Shown here: positions 1 to 5,641 of the stretch, piece by piece
Position numbering within the stretch: position 1 is the first letter of the stretch
Layout of the letters: each line of letters begins with the position of its first letter
Origin: Prevotellaceae bacterium
Lineage (GTDB): Bacteria > Bacteroidota > Bacteroidia > Bacteroidales > Paludibacteraceae
Assembly: GCA_031290375.1 (NCBI GenBank)
Contig: JAITNR010000146.1
Coordinates: 1-5,641 of the forward strand
DNA: 5,641 nucleotides
Direction: 5' to 3'
Notes under the pieces: model-generated
Told to the model about the DNA's origin: nothing
Databases searched by the model: none
The model's input: only the letters and a program-made list of their open reading frames with translations
Program-made: the position numbers and the translations under genes

Positions 1-25
1 TTACATAAAACACGAAATATAGCAT
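1..25 (-). CDS. mraY: Probable 5' end of mraY (phospho-MurNAc-pentapeptide transferase), cut by the window edge
   Basis: An ATG at 25-23 opens a frame that stays open to the left edge and reads MLYFVFYV over 8 codons. This resembles the usual hydrophobic start of Bacteroidota MraY proteins (MLYYLF.YL type), and mraY is the gene normally found directly after murE in this cluster. MraY is an integral membrane enzyme that moves phospho-MurNAc-pentapeptide from UDP to undecaprenyl phosphate, giving lipid I. Only eight residues are visible, so the call rests mostly on gene order plus this short similarity. No promoter matching the TAnnTTTG pattern was found directly upstream, so it is probably read through from murE. 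Confidence 0.6.
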
Positions 26-269
26 AATTAGCCACTACAAAACAACTTTTACTCAAAAAGTGCCATTTTTACACAGTTTAGGGATGGGGATTGGGGGATA
101 GAGTGTCGAAGTCAGGAAAAAGAATTAACCAACTAAACTACAACTCTCAACCATTCACCAAACGAAAATTTGTAGTACACAAATCGGAATTTCTAAAAAT
201 GGAGTTCTTTGATTACAACCATTTTCCTACCTGATGGGATGCAATGTGGGATTAGGCGAACAGTTTTAT
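26..269. other. Non-coding spacer between murE and mraY
   Basis: About 244 bp with no convincing gene on either strand; only very short frames of 5 to 9 codons occur. It holds a G-rich run at 81-97 (plus strand; GGG, GGGG and GGGGG separated by 2-3 bases), a small inverted repeat ATTTGT/ACAAAT at 168-173 and 179-184, and a 7-bp inverted repeat at 196-202 and 219-225. Neighbouring genes of this cluster are packed far more closely, so the spacer is long for the context. No promoter fitting the Bacteroidota consensus was seen in it. Confidence 0.6.
196..225 (-). terminator. Weak hairpin after murE, possible attenuator or terminator
   Basis: The arms AAAATGG (196-202) and CCATTTT (219-225) are perfect inverted repeats around a 16-nt loop, 44 nt beyond the murE stop codon. 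In the minus-strand transcript the second arm ends in a run of five U. The stem is short and AU-rich and the loop is large, so it would terminate poorly if at all. Confidence 0.2.
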
Positions 270-1721
270 TCAAACGAATAATTTTCTTACTTCTTCTCTG
301 TCGTCGAAATAGTGTTTTACGCCTTTGATGATTTGATAATCTTCGTGTCCCTTGCCCGCAACAAGCACTACATCGCCTTTCTGTGCCAGCGAACAGGCTG
401 TTTTTATCGCCTCGCGTCTATCAATTATGACAAGCGATTTTTGTTTTTGAGGTTCGTCCAAACCGGTAAGCATATCGTTTAGAATATCCTGTGGTTCTTC
501 ATTGCGGGGGTTGTCGGAGGTAAGAATAGCCTTGAAACTGCCATTTACCGCTACACGTGCCATTATGGGACGTTTGCCTTTGTCGCGGTTGCCGCCACAG
601 CCTGCAACTGTAATCAAGCGTCCTTCGGTGTTTTGCAGAATATCGTTGATGGTCGAAATCACGTTTTCGAGGGCATCAGGCGTGTGGGCGTAATCAACAA
701 TAACGGTGTAGCCGTGTGGCGACCACAATGTCTCGAAACGCCCTGATACCGAATGTAATACACTTATTATCTGCCACACTTCCCTGTAATCTGCACCAAG
801 TAGCTGTGCCGCGCCAAGAATGGCTGTCAGATTGCAAGCATTGAATTGCCCGATAAACGGCACGTAAATTTCCATGCCGTTCATTTCTAATAACATACCA
901 TGAAAATCGTGTTCCAGGATTTTGGTTTTGAAATCAGCCAAAGTTCTTAACGAGTAGGTATATTTTTTTGCTTTCGTATTTTGCAGTATAACCAAGCCGT
1001 TTTTGTCGTCCAAATTGGTAAGTGCAAATGCGTTGGCAGGCAAATGGTCGAAAAAGCATTTTTTTACTTTCAAATAATTGTCAAAAGTGAGATGATAATC
1101 GATATGGTCGCGTGTGAGGTTGGTAAAAATGCCGCCAACAAAGTTCAGTCCCGCTATTCTGCGCTGGTCGATGGCGTGCGAGGAGACTTCCATAAAACAG
1201 TATGAACAGTCTGCTGACACCATTCCTGCAAGTAATTGATTGAGTTCCAACGGGTCAGGCGTAGTGTGCGTTGCCTCAAAAGCGATGTCGTTGATATAGT
1301 TGCAAACGGTTGATAATAAGCCTGTTCCGTAGCCAAGTTTACGAAAAATCTCATAGAGCAAAGTAGCAGTAGTAGTTTTGCCGTTGGTGCCTGTAACTCC
1401 CACAAGTTTCAGTTTTTTGGATGGATTGTCGTACCGATTACAAGCGATAATGCCTAACGCCTCGGCAGAGTTTTTGACCTGAATAAAAGTGATGTTTTCG
1501 GGTAAGTTTTCGGGTAAAAGTTCACAGAGTACAGCCTCAGCACCTTTTTCTATTGCTGTATGAATAAATTTGTGTCCGTCCAAATCCGTTCCCTGCACGG
1601 CTGCAAAAAGGTTTCCCTTTTCAATTTTCCGCGAATCGAACTGAACATCCGTGATTTGCGTTTCTACTGTTCCAATGATTTTTTGGGAATGAATATTTTT
1701 TAATAATTGAGATAAAAGCAT
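270..1721 (-). CDS. murE: UDP-N-acetylmuramoyl-L-alanyl-D-glutamate--2,6-diaminopimelate ligase (MurE)
   Basis: Cytoplasmic ATP-dependent ligase that adds the third residue of the peptidoglycan stem peptide. The frame encodes 483 residues, a normal MurE length. Seen in the sequence: N-terminal Mur domain with DSRKIEKGNLF (about 29-39); ATP P-loop GTNGKTT (111-117); TTPD (153-156) and EVSSHA (178-183) for UDP-MurNAc-dipeptide binding; TRDHIDYH (203-210) followed by a lysine near 220 that should be the carbamoylated, Mg-binding one; C-terminal DYAHTPDAL (343-351), GGNRDKGKRP (376-385), DNPR (403-406) and GKGHE (456-460). DNPR is the known signature for meso-diaminopimelate rather than lysine, so meso-DAP peptidoglycan is inferred. 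I start it at the ATG at 1721 because MLLSQLLK matches relatives; an in-frame TTG at 1730 would add only three residues. Unlike the genes upstream it is separated from ftsI by 223 bp and seems to have its own promoter at 1799-1830. Confidence 0.97.
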   Translation of the reverse strand: MLLSQLLKNIHSQKIIGTVETQITDVQFDSRKIEKGNLFAAVQGTDLDGHKFIHTAIEKGAEAVLCELLPENLPENITFIQVKNSAEALGIIACNRYDNPSKKLKLVGVTGTNGKTTTATLLYEIFRKLGYGTGLLSTVCNYINDIAFEATHTTPDPLELNQLLAGMVSADCSYCFMEVSSHAIDQRRIAGLNFVGGIFTNLTRDHIDYHLTFDNYLKVKKCFFDHLPANAFALTNLDDKNGLVILQNTKAKKYTYSLRTLADFKTKILEHDFHGMLLEMNGMEIYVPFIGQFNACNLTAILGAAQLLGADYREVWQIISVLHSVSGRFETLWSPHGYTVIVDYAHTPDALENVISTINDILQNTEGRLITVAGCGGNRDKGKRPIMARVAVNGSFKAILTSDNPRNEEPQDILNDMLTGLDEPQKQKSLVIIDRREAIKTACSLAQKGDVVLVAGKGHEDYQIIKGVKHYFDDREEVRKLFV

Positions 1722-1798
1722 TATAATCAAGTTAATAATTGAGCAATATGAGTTTTAATTTTTCATATAACCTGTGTGTCAAACAGTTTATTCGCCGA

Positions 1799-1830
1799 CA
1801 AAGATATTACATTTTTTTGAAAAAAACAAA
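1799..1830 (-). promoter_or_regulatory. Predicted Bacteroidota-type housekeeping promoter for murE
   Basis: On the minus strand a TTTG (-33 element, plus-strand 1827-1830) is followed after exactly 20 nt by TATCTTTG (1799-1806). This is a full match to the TTTG / TAnnTTTG consensus recognised by the primary sigma factor of Bacteroidota. Transcription should start near 1790, giving a leader of about 70 nt before the murE ATG. The -33 element lies between A7 and T7 tracts. The match and location are seen; activity is inferred. Confidence 0.65.
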
Positions 1831-1847
1831 TATTTTTTTGAGCTGCT

Positions 1848-1880
1848 ATGCAGGTGTTAGTTTTTTTCTAACGCCTACAT
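1848..1880 (-). terminator. 13-bp imperfect hairpin downstream of ftsI; terminator or operator candidate
   Basis: The arms are 1848-1860 (ATGCAGGTGTTAG) and 1868-1880 (CTAACGCCTACAT), with a loop of seven T on the plus strand. In the minus-strand transcript 12 of 13 positions pair, counting one G-U wobble, with one C/A mismatch. It starts 64 nt after the ftsI stop codon and lies 17 bp upstream of the -33 element of the murE promoter. There is no U-run directly after the stem on the minus strand, which argues against a classic intrinsic terminator. A protein-binding palindrome acting on murE, or a 3'-end-stabilising hairpin for the ftsI mRNA, fits equally well. Confidence 0.4.
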
Positions 1881-1944
1881 TGTTAATAGACTGTAAAACA
1901 GATGTTTCTACGATACTTTACAGGTTTATTAAAAACTATCAATT

Positions 1945-4041
1945 TTAATACAACACCAACCCCACCGTAACACCTTTGACTATGCGGGTGCCGGGGGCGA
2001 GTGTCTGACTGGTTACTTTGCCTCGCCCTGCCAAATTGACGTGCAATCCCGCCTGCTCCATCAAATAAACGGCATCTTTTGCTCCCATTCCAACTACGTT
2101 AGGCACAAGGTTTTGCACAAGTGGAAGTTCCGTACCTGTTATCTGAGTGGCATTTCTTGCCAAAACTGTCCATTTAGTGTTGTCAATTTTTGACTTAATT
2201 TCGAGTTTATCAAGCAAATACGTGATATTTTTCCGCAACCCGTTTTTTACCAAAGGAATGATATTGACAGTGGTATCTGCTTTAACATCGGCAAAATTCG
2301 CATGACTGTCCAACGCGCTGATTTTTTCGGCAATATCACGAAAAACTTCGCAACACTGAGACCCCCAAATATCTTGCCGTTGCATTACCACAATGCAGGA
2401 ATATTGCGGTTTGCCTATAGAGTCGGCAGGAAAGTAGCCGCAAAAACTCACTTGGTCGGTTTTTGTTACAACGTTAGTTTTCCCGTCTTTGGTTTTAAAA
2501 TTGGCGGTACCTGTTTTACCTGCAAAACTTATATTTTTTGAACGATGGGAATAGCCTGTTCCTCCTTCTTTTTCAACTACTTGACGAAGCATATTTTGCA
2601 GTTCTTCCAATGTTTTTTTTGAACAAATAGATGGATTTACCGTCTGCGTTGAATTTTTTTTAATACTTCCTTCGGTTTCTATTTCCTTAATAATAAACGG
2701 GTTAATCATTTTGCCGCCATTGGCAATCGCATTGTAAAATCTAAGCATATAGATTGGCGGTACAACTACCTGATAACCAAAGGATGTTGATGGCAAATAT
2801 GTTCCGTTAATTTTAAGCATATCAATGTTTGACCTGCCCGACCCCAGATACAAAGTGTCAAACGGCTCGTTGATTTTTGTCTTCTTCACGGCTTCCATGA
2901 AGTCCATCGGATTGGCTTGGTAAGCACCTCCGATAATATTTGCCGTGCCGACATTTGATGAATAAACCAAAACGTCCGATGCTTTCATGGTTTTCCACGA
3001 GGCTGGCGGAGTGCCATGATCGTGTACGTCCTTGTATTTGGTTTCCAGAGCATTGACAATAGTGTTTGGTGTAACAATGCCGTTTTCGAGGGCAACAAGC
3101 ATTGATACCGTTTTGAAAGTTGAGCCGGGCGGATTTCGGTTCAAAATTGCCATGTGTTCTATCTCGGAGTAGCCACCTCTGCCATTCATTGCCAGATTAG
3201 CCATAGCTTTGATTTCACCTGTTTCTACCTCCATCAAAATGGCACAACCACGCTCTACACCCAGCTTCTGCATCTGTTTCAGCAGAGAGTTGGCAACAAT
3301 GTCCTGCATATCCATATTAAGCGTGAGCGTAATATTAGAGCCATTAATAGCCTTCTGACCATTTTCACCGTCCTTGCCTTTCAGAAGAGAGTCGCATAGC
3401 CCTTCGATACCGAATTTACCGATTTTTGTCTTCGATTTGTCAGGATAAACATCACCAATTGTCATAAAAGCCAAGTTACCAAAAGGTTGCACCCTATTGT
3501 TCTGACGAACGGTTTCCAGACAACTCATATATTTGCCTTTAGCCCCATTGAGTAAGGGAAAAGTCATTAATTTTTGCCACTCAACATAATTTACCGAACG
3601 ATTGGATAAAGATATGGGGATTGTCTTCCTGCCTGAATACGCGTCATTTATCCGACTTTCGTAATATGTGACAGACGCATCTCCAAAAAATTTCGAGAGG
3701 TTTTTTGCCAAAATTCTGACGCTGTCCGAACGGTTGAACTGCTGCTCCTTTTTTTTCAACTCGTTTTCTATATTAACCAATTGTCCGCCATTAAAAGATA
3801 TTTTGTAAACAAGCAACGAACTCGCAAGAATATTTCCGTCAATACACTTGATTTGACCTCTTTTAGCCTCATCAGGTTTTTTTTTTGGCTGCTGATCTTT
3901 GATAAATTTGCTTATATCTTCCCACGTTTTGTGCTCAATATATTGAATTTTAACGATATTATAGATGCACAACACAAAGGCAAATGCCAAAGCGATGTAA
4001 ATCAAATGAAATCCCGTATATATTCTGCTCTTTATTGACAT
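1945..4041 (-). CDS. ftsI: Septal peptidoglycan transpeptidase FtsI (class B PBP, SpoVD-like) with C-terminal PASTA domain
   Basis: Membrane-anchored D,D-transpeptidase that cross-links peptidoglycan stem peptides at the division site; a beta-lactam target. The product is 698 residues. Seen in order: a short cytoplasmic N-terminus; one membrane segment (about 11-31); the pedestal domain starting with KRGQIKCIDGNILASS (60-75); then the penicillin-binding domain with all three motifs intact, SxxK as PGSTFK (305-310, nucleophile S307), SxN as SSN (361-363) and KTG (509-511); and a PASTA domain (about 645-698) running to the last residue. Residues about 590-635 (PLVKNGLRKNITYLLDKLEI...) may be a degenerate first PASTA-like module. 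A PASTA tail on the division PBP is usual for Bacteroidota. The gene follows the FtsL-like gene by 24 bp, in the standard order for the dcw cluster. Oddities: an A10 run over codons 52-55 and an unusual Cys-Cys pair (563-564) in the periplasmic domain. The start ATG is placed directly before the expected short cytoplasmic tail. Confidence 0.96.
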   Translation of the reverse strand: MSIKSRIYTGFHLIYIALAFAFVLCIYNIVKIQYIEHKTWEDISKFIKDQQPKKKPDEAKRGQIKCIDGNILASSLLVYKISFNGGQLVNIENELKKKEQQFNRSDSVRILAKNLSKFFGDASVTYYESRINDAYSGRKTIPISLSNRSVNYVEWQKLMTFPLLNGAKGKYMSCLETVRQNNRVQPFGNLAFMTIGDVYPDKSKTKIGKFGIEGLCDSLLKGKDGENGQKAINGSNITLTLNMDMQDIVANSLLKQMQKLGVERGCAILMEVETGEIKAMANLAMNGRGGYSEIEHMAILNRNPPGSTFKTVSMLVALENGIVTPNTIVNALETKYKDVHDHGTPPASWKTMKASDVLVYSSNVGTANIIGGAYQANPMDFMEAVKKTKINEPFDTLYLGSGRSNIDMLKINGTYLPSTSFGYQVVVPPIYMLRFYNAIANGGKMINPFIIKEIETEGSIKKNSTQTVNPSICSKKTLEELQNMLRQVVEKEGGTGYSHRSKNISFAGKTGTANFKTKDGKTNVVTKTDQVSFCGYFPADSIGKPQYSCIVVMQRQDIWGSQCCEVFRDIAEKISALDSHANFADVKADTTVNIIPLVKNGLRKNITYLLDKLEIKSKIDNTKWTVLARNATQITGTELPLVQNLVPNVVGMGAKDAVYLMEQAGLHVNLAGRGKVTSQTLAPGTRIVKGVTVGLVLY

Positions 4042-4065
4042 GGTTCCGGTTTTTTAATCCTGTAT

Positions 4066-4458
4066 TTATTTAATCACAATTGGTGAAGTTTTGGCTTCGG
4101 TAAGCGTGCTGTTGTTTTCAGCAAGTTTTTTTATGACTTCGGAGCGAAGAGAAATCATTTTTGACTCCTTTAGTTTTAATATTTCATCTGTTTCCAATAT
4201 ATTTTGTTGCTCTTTAAGTTTTTTGTTTTGCCTGTCAAGTGCGTCATATTCAAAGCGATTGTAGATATAAAAAAATGCCAAAAGCCAAACGAAACAGATA
4301 AGGGGCAAAAATTTTCTAAACCCTTTGCTAACCAATATTTTGCCATCAATAAGGTCTTTGACTGAAAAATTGTCGTTAATTTTTTCGCTGTCGCCTTTTA
4401 ACTTGTCCTGTGCAATATTTTGGTCAAGTTCTGACTTTATTTTTTTGAATAATTTCAT
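4066..4458 (-). CDS. ftsL: FtsL-like cell division protein (Bacteroidota type)
   Basis: A small bitopic membrane protein of 130 residues. It has a charged cytoplasmic N-terminus (about 1-49), one membrane segment FLPLICFVWLLAFFYIY (50-66), then a lysine- and glutamate-rich stretch (about 70-115) with the look of a coiled coil, and a short hydrophobic tail ending SPIVIK. Topology, size and position between rsmH and the division PBP gene are those of FtsL, which with FtsB/DivIC-type partners forms a periplasmic scaffold that recruits and activates FtsW-FtsI. FtsL proteins diverge strongly in sequence, so the identity comes mainly from topology and gene order; I believe it belongs to the Bacteroidota-specific FtsL_2 type family. 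It starts 6 bp after the rsmH stop codon and ends 24 bp before ftsI, so all three should share one transcript. Confidence 0.85.
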   Translation of the reverse strand: MKLFKKIKSELDQNIAQDKLKGDSEKINDNFSVKDLIDGKILVSKGFRKFLPLICFVWLLAFFYIYNRFEYDALDRQNKKLKEQQNILETDEILKLKESKMISLRSEVIKKLAENNSTLTEAKTSPIVIK

Positions 4459-4464
4459 ATTTTT

Positions 4465-5370
4465 TTATGTCTTGATTCTATTCCCTGCAATTCTTAATTT
4501 GGCACTTCTTGCTCTTGAATTTTTTCCCAATTCCTCCTGCGTTGCCGTAATTACCTTATTATTGACAGTTTGCAAAGGCGAAACGGGATTGCCATAAAAA
4601 TCTTTCTCCATTTTTCCCTCAAAATTTCCTGTTTTAAAGAAATTCTTAACCAGCCTGTCCTCTAATGAATGGTACGATATTACAACGGCTTTCCCGTTTG
4701 GTGTCAGCAGCTCAGGCAACTGCTTGAGTAAAGATTTTAGAGCATTCAATTCACCATTAACCTCAATTCTAATAGCCTGAAAAACGGGAGCAAGTTCCTT
4801 ATTTTCAAAGCCTTTTTTGTAAAATGGAGAAAGAATTTTAACCAACTCAGAAATTGTTTCGATTCTTTTGTTTTGCCTGTATTTGACAATGACCGATGCT
4901 ATTTTTCGAGCCTGACGAAGTTCGCCATACTGATAAAAAATATCAGATAATTGATTTTCGGCGTATTCATTTAAAATTTTCTCTGCAGTCAAAGTTGCCT
5001 TTTGGTTCATTCTCATATCGAGTTGTCCATCAAAACGGTATGAAAATCCCCTCCGACTATCGTCAAAATGATGTGAACTTACACCCAAATCAGCCAAAAC
5101 TCCATCAACTTTCTCAACATCATAATACCTCAAAAAATTTGTGATATGTTTGAAATTTCCTCTAACAAACATAAATCTCCTATCATTCAATGCGTTGTGT
5201 TGTGCATCCAAATCTCTGTCGAAACCAAATAACCTGCCATTTTCACCGAGTCTTGCCAAAATCGCCGCAGCGTGCCCGCCTCCACCAAAAGTGCAATCCA
5301 CATACACTCCATCAGGCTTAATATCAAGCCCTTCAAGTGTTTCTTCAAGCAAAACAGGAATGTGATACAT
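4465..5370 (-). CDS. rsmH: 16S rRNA (cytosine(1402)-N(4))-methyltransferase RsmH (MraW)
   Basis: SAM-dependent methyltransferase that methylates N4 of C1402 in the ribosomal P site, tuning decoding. The 301-residue product is of typical length. Seen in the sequence: the family start MYHIPVLLEE (1-10); the SAM-binding glycine-rich loop VDCTFGGGGH (24-33); GFDRD (49-53), whose acidic residue contacts the SAM ribose; the hallmark DGVLADLGVSSHHFDD (89-104) and RRGFS (106-110); FQAIRIEVN (197-205); ISYHSLEDR (231-239); and the C-terminal NSRARSAKLR (284-293). It is the first complete gene of the cluster here. In many bacteria mraZ comes just before it, but here the upstream DNA is an insertion-sequence end 85 bp away. 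A candidate promoter lies in that gap. The start is fixed by the conserved N-terminus. Confidence 0.98.
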   Translation of the reverse strand: MYHIPVLLEETLEGLDIKPDGVYVDCTFGGGGHAAAILARLGENGRLFGFDRDLDAQHNALNDRRFMFVRGNFKHITNFLRYYDVEKVDGVLADLGVSSHHFDDSRRGFSYRFDGQLDMRMNQKATLTAEKILNEYAENQLSDIFYQYGELRQARKIASVIVKYRQNKRIETISELVKILSPFYKKGFENKELAPVFQAIRIEVNGELNALKSLLKQLPELLTPNGKAVVISYHSLEDRLVKNFFKTGNFEGKMEKDFYGNPVSPLQTVNNKVITATQEELGKNSRARSAKLRIAGNRIKT

Positions 5371-5406
5371 TGAGTTGTGAATCAGTTATTGGTCAAAATT
5401 TTCTGG

Positions 5407-5438
5407 CAAAGTTAGTAAAATTTTTCCATACATTACAA
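5407..5438 (-). promoter_or_regulatory. Predicted promoter of the rsmH-ftsL-ftsI operon
   Basis: On the minus strand TAACTTTG (plus-strand 5407-5414) fits the Bacteroidota TAnnTTTG element, and a TTG (5436-5438) lies 21 nt further upstream as the -33 element. Transcription would begin near 5400, about 30 nt before the rsmH ATG. The box is flanked by two AAAATTTT palindromes (5395-5402 and 5417-5424), 22 bp apart. It lies wholly outside the neighbouring insertion sequence, so it looks native. Confidence 0.55.
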
Positions 5439-5455
5439 CGCTTTCATATTTTGGC

Positions 5456-5470
5456 CAGGGCAAACGCATC
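5456..5470. repeat. Terminal inverted repeat of the ISAs1-family element (right end)
   Basis: The 15-bp sequence CAGGGCAAACGCATC directly abuts the transposase stop codon at 5471. A CAGGG terminus and a very short distance from the transposase stop to the end are what ISAs1-family elements show. The partner repeat lies outside the window, so the exact boundary and the 8-10 bp target duplication (one copy should be within about 5446-5455) cannot be confirmed here. Confidence 0.65.
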
Positions 5471-5641
5471 TTAATTAGTTAGGATTTTCAATAAATAATC
5501 ATTATTCCAACCGGCATCGAGTCTTTTTCCCTTCACACTTCTCTTTTTTGATTGTTCATGTTTGATTAAATTCAGGGCAATTCGATTGAGCATTGAAAAA
5601 TTTTGCGCAGCATATCCCTCTCTTTTTCGGCTGTCATCCTC
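5471..5641 (-). CDS. ISAs1-family (H-repeat-associated) transposase, C-terminal 56 residues, cut by the window edge
   Basis: The frame is open from the right edge to a TAA at 5473-5471 and gives 56 residues. They begin EDDSRKREGYAAQNFSMLNR and continue through IALNLIKHEQ and KRSVKGKRLDAGWNNDYLLKIL. This is the characteristic C-terminus of ISAs1 / H-repeat DDE transposases, including the conserved YAAQNF...RIALNL block and the KGKR..AGW..DYL ending. The catalytic DDE residues, expected upstream (the last in an IEN motif just before this fragment), are outside the window. The visible part has no frameshift or stop, so the gene may be intact. It is not counted as part of the cell-division cluster. 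Confidence 0.9.
   Translation of the reverse strand, partial: EDDSRKREGYAAQNFSMLNRIALNLIKHEQSKKRSVKGKRLDAGWNNDYLLKILTN

Larger units (their letters stand above)
5456..5641 (-). mobile_element. ISAs1-family insertion sequence, right end only
   Basis: Consists of the transposase C-terminus plus the terminal repeat at 5456-5470. The element continues beyond the right edge, so whether it is complete and active cannot be judged. It is inserted upstream of, and in the same orientation as, the dcw operon. Confidence 0.8.

Noticed and set aside
38..45. mraY promoter box (TTGTTTTG on the minus strand)
   Set aside because: It has one mismatch in the key TA, no TTTG/TTG at suitable spacing upstream, and lies too close to the start codon.
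1154..1405. Minus-strand 83-codon frame inside murE
   Set aside because: It overlaps the MurE P-loop region in another frame; MurE motifs are intact and explain the sequence.
1722..1730. TTG at 1730 as the murE start
   Set aside because: It adds only MII before an ATG whose following residues (MLLSQLLK) match the family start; a rare start codon is not needed.
1739..1948. Plus-strand frame of 69 codons between ftsI and murE
   Set aside because: It overlaps the hairpin and promoter region, is driven by AT-rich sequence, and its product has no recognisable domain.
4896..5365. Plus-strand frames antisense to rsmH
   Set aside because: They are reverse-strand shadows of the conserved RsmH coding sequence, with no recognisable motif.
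5371..5455. Remnant of mraZ between the IS and rsmH
   Set aside because: No frame in this 85-bp gap resembles an MraZ C-terminus; it looks like a plain promoter region.
5441..5470. Hybrid promoter formed by the IS end and flanking DNA
   Set aside because: A TTTG lies in the terminal repeat (5461-5464), but no TAnnTTTG box occurs at the required distance downstream.

Overview
This window is the start of a division and cell wall (dcw) cluster from a member of the Bacteroidota, most likely Bacteroidales. All genes are on the minus strand, so transcription runs from right to left. The assignment rests on four points: the gene order rsmH - FtsL-like - PASTA-bearing FtsI/PBP - murE - (mraY); an FtsL of the divergent Bacteroidota type; promoters of the TTTG/TAnnTTTG kind instead of -35/-10 boxes; and AT-rich DNA without clear Shine-Dalgarno sequences. 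The genus cannot be told from the sequence.

Layout in the direction of transcription. At 5641-5456 lies the right-hand end of an ISAs1-family insertion sequence: the last 56 residues of its transposase and a terminal inverted repeat. An 85-bp gap (5455-5371) follows, holding a good candidate promoter for the cluster. Then come rsmH (5370-4465, 16S rRNA m4C1402 methyltransferase), a small FtsL-like bitopic membrane protein (4458-4066) and ftsI/spoVD (4041-1945, class B PBP transpeptidase with a C-terminal PASTA domain). These three are tightly packed (6-bp and 24-bp gaps) and almost certainly co-transcribed. The 223 bp between ftsI and murE hold a long hairpin and a very good promoter match, so murE probably has its own transcription start. 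murE (1721-270) carries the DNPR signature of a meso-diaminopimelate-adding ligase. About 244 bp of non-coding DNA follows, including a G/C-skewed tract. The first 8 codons of what is probably mraY run off the left edge.

The genes work together in septal peptidoglycan synthesis. MurE adds meso-DAP to UDP-MurNAc-L-Ala-D-Glu in the cytoplasm, MraY would move the finished MurNAc-pentapeptide onto the lipid carrier, FtsI cross-links the polymer at the septum, and FtsL is a scaffold for the FtsI-containing division complex. RsmH is the usual translation-linked partner at the head of the cluster.

I found no undescribed multi-gene system here. The gene content is ordinary. The points worth a second look are the insertion sequence placed just outside the promoter of an essential operon, the apparent terminator/promoter break before murE, the A10 tract inside ftsI, and the long unexplained murE-mraY spacer.
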